Notes under the pieces: generated by a model | The model's database searches: none | What the model was told of the DNA's origin: nothing | The model's input: the letters and a program-made list of their open reading frames with translations, nothing else | Part shown: positions 9,421-16,104 of the stretch, piece after piece | How positions within the stretch are numbered: the stretch's first letter is position 1 | Layout: each line of letters begins with the position of its first letter | NCBI GenBank assembly: GCA_027596945.1 | Contig: JADGJH010000613.1 | Coordinates: 1-16,104 of the forward strand | Length of the DNA stretch: 16,104 bases | Direction of reading: 5' to 3' | From: Physocladia obscura | Lineage: Eukaryota; Chytridiomycota; Chytridiomycetes; Chytridiales; Chytriomycetaceae | Program-made: the position numbers and the translations under genes

Positions 9421-10251
9421 CTTCTCACCTATCAGGTGTTATTTGCTACCACTGTTTTTTTTTAATTCACTTTTACTTCTAAATAAAAAACTTTGAAATG
9501 TGCTGTGAACAACTGCAGACATTTTTCGTATGTGAAATGTCTAACAATTCAAATCTGAAGTGCCTTATTCGAAAAAAATTCAGTGGACATTTTATGATAT
9601 GAAGCAACGCTTCGTTTCCAATGAAAAATCCACTCGCGCTTTTTTGAAAATAAACAATAAAAGAGTTTATGGAACTTAGATATCTGGTTGCATGTTTCAG
9701 CTTTTTAATAACAATCACTTTGATTTGTGCAAGTTGACAAAAAACAGATGGTGGCGCCAGCTGTGGTCTCTTGGCACTTGGGATATCAAATAATTCAAAT
9801 TTTTATTTTTCAACTAAACTGTTGAAGCACATTATTGAAGTTTGAAATTCATCAGCTACTTCCAAAATATCCACTTTGCAGTCGCGGTGTCAATCTGCAT
9901 CAAAATTAAGAACAAGTTCGGGTAACAGCTGAACATAAATGCAGAACAAGGAAAGATATAAAAAAATAATTACAAGACTTCGAAACCCAAACAAAAATTT
10001 GTGAGAAAATATTTATAAACAATCCTCACAAGTCAATCTGGCTTCCAGTGAACTAACTGATTATCGGTGACATGGACGTTAAAAAAATGTTGTTTGGATT
10101 TGCGAAAGAATTTGTGAGAACACAAATTTTTTGATATTTTTGATGAAAATTACCGAATTGAAATCCAATTGGCCAATTACAATTAGCAATTTGAAAAAAA
10201 GAAAAAAAATGAAAACCAGCAACGAAATAATCACATAAAGCAAAAAACATT

Positions 10252-12264
10252 ATGCAAGAAAAACACAGTCGTGAAGCTCATCCTCAGCCAAAATCGCAAG
10301 ACGAGAACAATACGTCCTTCATAATGACAAATACTGCGATTACCAACAACAATGGCGTCGCTATTTCCATCCAAGACGTTCACGACGGCGATAATGACTC
10401 TGATTCTCCTCCAGTATCTTCGCCAGCAAAGCAGCAGCAACATGACGTAAATGTCCCACTCTCTGGAATTCAATTTATTCTAGTATTTATTGGACTGACA
10501 CTCGCGGTTCTTATGGCGGCTTTGGATCAGACTATTGTCTCAACGGCACTCAAGTCCATTGTTGCCGATTTTGGCCATCAAGTAAATACAACGAAGACAT
10601 TTTTATTCATACACTTTTTTATTTGTATTTTAATAACGAACAAAAAAAGGATCTTGTGCCATGGATTGGAAGCGCTTATTTTATGACATCCGCAACATTT
10701 GGGGTAATTTATGGAAAATTTGCGGACCTGTTTGGCAGGAAATGGGTTTTTGTTTTCGCACTTACTATCTTTGAAGTTGGTTCATTTATTTGTGGAATTG
10801 CACCGTCAATGAATGTTTTGATTGTTGGAAGAGCTGTTGCTGGTGTTGGCGGTGGAGGAATATTTTCGTGCGTACTTATTATCATTTCGGATATTGTTTC
10901 TATCAAAGACAGAGGTTTCTTTCGGTGTTTTTTTTTTTTTATATTAAAAAAAAAATATTTTTTGGAAAGTATCAAGGAATGATCGGTGCATGTTTCGGCC
11001 TTGCTTCTGTCATTGGTCCACTTTGCGGTGGCGCTCTGAGCGACGAAGTTTCTTGGAGGTTAGTTGCCAGAAAAAAAAAAGAAAAATTCTTCAATCACAT
11101 TAAAAAATATTTTTCTAATACCTAGATGGTGCTTCTATATTAACTTACCTCTTGGAGCCGTTACTGTCGCAACAGTAATATATTTTCTCAAGTTTCCCTC
11201 AACAAAAGGAAAATTCATTGATAAAATCCGACGTGTAGATGTTATCGGAACTGCTGTACTATTTGCAGCAGTTATATGCCTTATTACACCTCTACAACTT
11301 GGTGGAACAGTTTGGAATTGGAATTCTGCTCAAGTCATTACCTTGTTTGTTTTGTTTCCATTTTTGGTTGGCGCATTTGTGTACGTTGAGCTCAGGGTTG
11401 CCAAAGAGCCCATTGTTCCTGCGGCATTGTTTTGCAATTCGAGCGTGCCAGCTTTACTTGTTGTTGCGTTTGGCCTCGGTGCAATTATGTTCACTGCAGC
11501 ATATTATACTTCTCTGTTTTTCCAAATTGTGAATGGTGACACGGCAACGCAAGCTGGTATCCAATCGATTCCGTTAGTTTTTGGAGTCTCATCTTTTTCG
11601 GTATTGACAGGCTTCTATATTTCAAAGACAGGTAAATACCATTAAAAAACACACTAAAAATAGCAAAAATAAAAATAAATAAAAAACAAACCAAACAGGG
11701 AAGTACAAGCAAGCCCTTTGCCTTGGTCCAATTGTTCAGATTGTCGGATGCTCTTTAATCGCAACCTTGACATCCGACTCTAACCAAGCACAGAAAATCA
11801 TGTATCTTCTAATACTTGGAATAAGTTGCGGGTTAATGCTGCAAACCCGTACGCTCGCAATCCAAGTTTCAGTTCCACGCAACTTGATTGCAATTGCCAC
11901 CGCCGTTGCACAAACATTTCAAACTCTCGGCGGCGCTTGTGTGATTTCAATCACTGGAACAATCATCAACAACACCGTTTCAGCGCGAATTTATGCGGGA
12001 GGCAATGGCGAGGAGCAACTCCTCAATGCGGTGGAAGCGTTGCAGGCGCATGGAGTAGTTGTTAGTTTGTCGGATGTTTTGGTTTTATCAGAAACGATTT
12101 TGGGGTCGGCCGCGTCGGGGATCGTTGTGAATGCGACAGCAGCGAATTCAGAGTTGATTGAAGCGTTTAATTATGCTTATAAAGTTGCGGATTTGGCGTT
12201 GTTGGTTTATCCGATTTTGACGTTTGCGGTTGTGATTTTTTTTGTTGAACAGTTTCGTTTTTGA
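10252..12264 (+). CDS. MFS transporter, DHA2-like drug/H+ antiporter family, 5 exons
   Basis: Predicted plasma- or vacuolar-membrane exporter of drugs or metabolites, driven by protons. Exons: 10252-10581, 10650-10914, then from 10965 or 10977 to 11058, 11126-11631, 11699-12264; 586 or 582 aa. A hydrophilic N-terminus of about 70 residues precedes the first membrane segment. Family marks: [10 protein letters not shown] at the end of TM1, motif [11 protein letters not shown] between TM2 and TM3, [12 protein letters not shown], motif [13 protein letters not shown], and [15 protein letters not shown] long hydrophobic C-terminal half is consistent with the 14 membrane segments of DHA2. The substrate cannot be read from sequence. 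The acceptor of the second intron is anomalous. Continuity with the family consensus DRGKYQG needs an intron ending in TG at 10964, whereas the nearest in-frame AG (10976) removes K-Y-Q. Other introns are 67-68 nt with good borders. No transporter-specific regulator gene is adjacent. Confidence 0.88.
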
Positions 12265-13143
12265 GTCCTGTTGAATATGATATGTGATTGTCTTGAAGAA
12301 GCAACTTAACCACATCCCAAAATTTGCAAAACATTGTTTTTTAGGTTGTGTCAACTGTTCCTGTTATTTTATTATATAATAAGATAGCCAACAGCCACTG
12401 GATTTGAAAAAAGCTTCTGGTGTAGCATAGATGGGAGGCTTGCTTCGTCAGCCGCATTTGAAATGCCATCACAGATTCGAGTCTCAAAATAACAGCTATC
12501 TGTTTTCAGTACGAAATTTCCCCTCTTATTACTTGTAGCTCGTATGACAAAAATTTTTTTCGTTCATTTCCAAAATAAACAACTTTTATTTTACTTTCTT
12601 TTTACAAAACCTATCAATATTCTTTATTTTTCTTATTTCTGATTGTTTTTTCTTTTCGGAAATTGAGAAAGGGTTTGACAATGTCAAAAATAATATAAAC
12701 AAGGTTTTTTGTTTGAGGAAATATTTCTCTAAATTTCTTCAGTGGCTTTGCCCTGGATTTTGTGGCAAAAGATCCAGCCCTTTTCGGTCTAAGACAAAAA
12801 TATGACAGTGCCGGAAGCAAATTTTGAGAGTGGATTCGTTTACGAAATGGTATTAATGATTACAATCAGAGCATATCAGAGATAAACAGGAGTGAAAGTG
12901 GTGATTTAATATTAGATAGCGATAATGCTGTGCTTAGTTGATAGGGTGATTAAAGATAAGGGCTGAAGGGTTGGTGTGAGTTGAGAGAAATCAGGGTTTT
13001 GGACGATTGGTGAAAAACAAACCAAAAAAAAAAGAAAGAGAAAAAATTGATCAGAAAGTGCCACAGACGTTTACTTACGCTCTCTTGACAAGCACAGCAC
13101 ACGCATACATTCGCATACATACAATTACATAGGATAGATCACA
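12265..13143. other. Intergenic region between MFS transporter and glycogen synthase
   Basis: Contains a tRNA-like A/B-box element around 12423-12484 (separate entry) and an AATAAA at 12574-12579, about 310 nt after the transporter stop, which might be its poly(A) signal. The stretch 12600-12830 is A/T-rich; its reverse-strand ORF (12614-12820) has no recognised relatives. From about 12840 to 13143 the sequence is purine-rich and then A/C-rich, the likely promoter and leader of the glycogen synthase gene. No TATA box was identified with confidence. Confidence 0.45.
12423..12484 (+). other. tRNA-like Pol III A-box/B-box element (tRNA relic or SINE head)
   Basis: TAGCATAGATGG (12423-12434) fits the A-box consensus TRGCNNARNNGG at every position. 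GATTCGAGTCT (12474-12484) fits the B-box consensus GGTTCGANTCC with two differences. The spacing of 51 nt between box starts is in the tRNA range. The arms do not fold as a functional tRNA: I find no matching acceptor stem, and the T stem has an A-C mismatch. A GCATTTGAAATGC hairpin lies between the boxes. It may be a degenerate tRNA, the head of a SINE, or chance. Confidence 0.33.
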
Positions 13144-16042
13144 ATGAACGGTACCAGCAAGAGAGCCAGCGAGTCGCCGATTCTGCTGTACGAGATCGCG
13201 TGGGAGGTGGCCAACAAGGTTGGCGGCATCTACACAGTCATCAAGACCAAGGTGCCAGTGACGGTTAATGAGTACGGCGATCGCTATACGCTGATCGGCC
13301 CGCTGTCGTGGAAAACTGCGCCGCTCGAGGTCGAGGCTGTGCCGCTCGAATCGCTGCCAAAAACTTCTCCCATGCGCCAGGCCCTCGAGTCGCTGCGCGC
13401 AAAGGGCGTCGGCTTCCTGTTTGGCCGCTGGCTGACAGACGGTAACCCGCAGGTGCGTGCACCGTCTCCATCTACACCGTGCGTGCGCTTAGACTTTATT
13501 CCCCTATTTTTCCTCCAGGTCCTCCTTCTCGACGTCGCCTCCGCGCGTCACCGCATGGACGAGTGGAAGGCCGATCTGTGGAACGTTGCCGCTATTCCAT
13601 CGCCTCCCGATGACCCTGAAACCAATGAGGCTATTGTCTTTGGCTACCTGGTTGCCTGGTTTCTGGGCGAAGTCAAGCATCTGCACGACATCAGCGTATG
13701 TTTAGCCATCCCACTTCTCACCACAAAACAACTCACTCACCACAAACTCAATACTCACTATCCTACAACTCACTCACTTAAATCCCGCTATACTTACTAT
13801 ACTCACTGCGTGTACATGTGACTCATTTTTGATTTCATAGGCTACGTCTGAAGCTGAAAAGCCTCATTTCATTGCCCATTTCCACGAATGGCTCGTCGGT
13901 GTTGCCTTGGTATTGCTCCGCAAGCGCAACTTTGACATAGCCACAATATTTACTACCCACGCGACTCTCCTTGGTCGTTACCTCTGTGCTGGCGATGTCG
14001 ATTTTTATAACAATCTTAAATACTTTGACGTGGATGCAGAAGCCGGAAAGCGTGGCATATATCACAGGTTTCGTGTTACCCCCCAACTTTTTTTTTTGGC
14101 TTTCTCCCTCAGTAGTTGAAAATAAACAAAAAAAAAAAATTCATTATTCCAGATATTGCATCGAACGAGCTGCTGCTCACTGCGCCGATGTTTTCACCAC
14201 TGTTTCCCATATTACTGCATTGGAATCAGAATGGCTGTTGAAGAGGAAACCTGACGGCGTTCTTCCAAACGGTTTGAATGTCGTGAAATTCAGTGCCTTG
14301 CACGAATTCCAAAATATCCATGCTCAGTCGAAGGAAAAAATTACCGAATTCGTGCGCGGCCATTTCTATGGCCATTTAAACTTTGATCTTGATAATACTC
14401 TGTACTTTTTCACAGCTGGAAGGTATGAATATCGTAACAAGGGCGTTGATATGTTTATTGAGTCGTTGGCACGTAAGTTGAATTGATGAGTGAGAATAAA
14501 CAAGAGCGAATCAAAAAACAACCAGAAAACTAAAAAACAATCGCCATATTCAAATGTATTGATCTATATTCAATTTACCCTTGTTTGAAATACGCAACAC
14601 CTAATACCTAAAATTTCAGGTCTTAATGCGCGTTTGAAGGCCTCAAATTCAAAAACGACTGTTGTTGCTTTCATAATTATGCCCGCTAAAACGCACTCTT
14701 ACACCGTCGAGGCTCTCAAAGGCCAGGCAGTTACGAAACAATTGCGGGATACCGTTCATGAAATCCAACTCACCCTTGGAAAACGTATTTTTGAGTCAGC
14801 TGCCAAAGGAAACCTTCCATCTGATGCTACCACTATTCTTACTCCCGAAGATCTATCACAACTCAAGCGACGCGTCTATGCGCTCAAACGCGATTCTCTT
14901 CCACCAGTTGTTACTCACAATCTTGTGGATGATTCAACCGATCCAATTTTGAACCAAATCAGAAAAGTGCATCTGTTTAATGATGATTCTGATCGTGTCA
15001 AGATTGTTTTTCATCCAGAGTTTCTGAATTCAAGCAACCCTGTACTCGGGATGGATTACGAAGAGTTTGTAAGAGGGTGCCATTTGGGTGTGTTTCCATC
15101 ATATTATGAGCCATGGTAAATTTCATTCAACTTTTTCCTATCCTTGTTGAATTTTTTCCTAAATCAAAATTAACTAGGGGATATACACCTGGAGAGTGCA
15201 CCGTCATGGGTGTCCCATCAATCACAACGAACTTGTCTGGTTTCGGTTGTTTTATGGAAGAAATGATCAGCATTCCATCGGACTACGGAATCTACATTGT
15301 TGATCGCCGTCTCAAATCCATTGACGAGTCATGCAACCAGCTTGCTGGATACATGGAAGAATTCTGCGGTAAGACTCGTCGCCAGCGCATCAACCAACGT
15401 AATCGCACTGAAAGACTTTCGGACCTTCTCGATTGGAAACGCATGGGCCTCGATTACGTCAAAGCGCGTTGGGTAGCGCTGCGCCGAAAGTTTCCCGAAT
15501 TTGCGGCGCGGTTACAACAACTGCAAGAAGAAGAAGAAGATGGTGACAGTAACAGCTACTATGACGACGAAGAAGTTGCAGCCAGGCTCTACCACCAAAA
15601 CAATGGCGGCGTGTCAATCCCCGAAGGCGATTTGGGCCAAGGCTATGAAAGTGACGCCAACAGCGTTGTTCGAAACAATGGCGACTTGTCAGCGCTCAAG
15701 TATAATTCCAAGGTACCGCGCCCCGCATCTGTTCCTGGCAGTCCAAAGTTGTTCAAAAATGGCGGTGGATATGAGGATTTGGATGAGGAGGAGTTGAGGG
15801 TTGCGAATGTTACGAATCCGGCCGGTTTGTTTTACGACGCAGGGCCGGATGGATATGATGAAGAGTATTTGACGAATGGTGGAGGAGGATCTGGGGCTGT
15901 CCACGGGAAAGTTGATCTTGCGAATGTGATGGATACTTTGAGAGCTATGGGGTTGAAGGGTACTAACGGTGATTATATTGCCGCACATCCTCGTCGTAAC
16001 AGTAGCGTAAGAAGTGAGGACGGAAGGTTGAACAAATTTTAA
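13144..16042 (+). CDS. GSY: Glycogen synthase (GT3 family, UDP-glucose dependent), 6 exons
   Basis: Transfers glucose from UDP-glucose to the non-reducing end of glycogen; cytosolic. Exons: 13144-13452, 13519-13695, 13841-14067, 14153-14472, 14620-15115, 15178-16042. They total 2394 nt and 797 aa, longer than yeast Gsy2 (about 705) because of the C-terminal tail. All borders are GT-AG and restore family sequence. Marks in order: KVGGIYTVI nucleotide-binding loop (25-28), [85 protein letters not shown] with the E-x7-E pair (508, 516) split by the last intron, and the arginine cluster RRQR-x3-R (577-584) that senses glucose-6-phosphate. The acidic tail holds [10 protein letters not shown] (690-699), like the proline-directed kinase sites of yeast and animal enzymes, and an RRNSS site near the end, suggesting regulation by phosphorylation. 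The first intron is 66 nt and has no stop in frame. Confidence 0.97.
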
Positions 16043-16104
16043 GGAGGTGGGTATGAAGGAAAGAAAAGAAAAACGACAGAAAAAAAATCATGTCTCTCCT
16101 CTCT

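Larger units (their letters stand above)
9025..10251. other. Intergenic region between MRP RNA and MFS transporter
   Basis: The first part (9025-9300) is T/C-rich without recognisable genes. Around 9300-9463 lies a structured segment with a long-range inverted repeat and oligo-T end (see the separate entry). The remaining 790 bases are A/T-rich. A weak reverse-strand ORF at 9479-9718 shows no family resemblance. The last 150 bases before the transporter start are A-rich and probably promoter/5' UTR. Confidence 0.5.

Noticed and set aside
9479..9718. Reverse-strand ORF of 79 codons in the intergenic region
   Set aside because: No recognisable domain, A/T-biased composition, no promoter or splice context; insufficient to call a gene or transposon remnant.
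12614..12820. Reverse-strand ORF of 68 codons upstream of glycogen synthase
   Set aside because: Lys/Phe-rich product typical of A/T-rich intergenic DNA; no family recognised.
13716..13815. CTCACT-like imperfect repeats in the second glycogen synthase intron
   Set aside because: Low-complexity pyrimidine/A-rich intron sequence without regular period; not a defined tandem repeat.

Overview
The window is a eukaryotic, intron-rich nuclear segment, most likely from an early-diverging (zoosporic, chytrid-like) fungus. The genes carry many short GT-AG introns (about 49-147 nt), often with long oligo-T or oligo-A tracts. The protein set combines a fungal HAM1-like protein, a DHA2-type fungal transporter and a fungal/animal GT3 glycogen synthase with SCAI, a protein best known from animals. 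The phylum is an inference from this mix. All recognised genes lie on the + strand.

Layout. (1) 1-1046: intron tail and 3' exon of a gene that starts upstream, with one C2H2-type zinc finger, followed by a poly(A) signal at 1221. (2) 1916-5204: an 11-exon HAM1-like protein of about 857 aa. (3) 5805-8487: a 12-exon SCAI orthologue of about 617 aa, colinear with human SCAI almost end to end. (4) 8692-9024: a structured RNA gene that I identify as RNase MRP RNA from its conserved core, P4 pseudoknot, GARAR hairpin loop and 17-bp terminal helix. (5) 9025-10251: intergenic, with a 16-bp long-range inverted repeat and an oligo-T tract that could be a second small RNA gene or a miniature repeat. (6) 10252-12264: a 5-exon, DHA2-like MFS drug/H+ antiporter with one anomalous splice acceptor. 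(7) 12265-13143: intergenic, containing a tRNA-like pair of Pol III A/B boxes. (8) 13144-16042: a 6-exon glycogen synthase of about 797 aa, complete, with catalytic, glucose-6-phosphate and C-terminal phosphorylation motifs.

The neighbours have unrelated roles (lipid/membrane, chromatin/DNA repair, rRNA processing, drug export, glycogen storage), so this is an ordinary gene-dense stretch and not a functional cluster. I found no defence island, CRISPR array, viral insertion or intact transposon. The items most worth a second look are the MRP RNA gene, the fungal SCAI gene, the three shared GTTGAGT splice donors in the HAM1-like gene, the broken-looking splice acceptor in the transporter, and the two candidate non-coding/Pol III elements. 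All exon boundaries were deduced by hand from reading frame, GT/AG sites and remembered family conservation, without transcript data.
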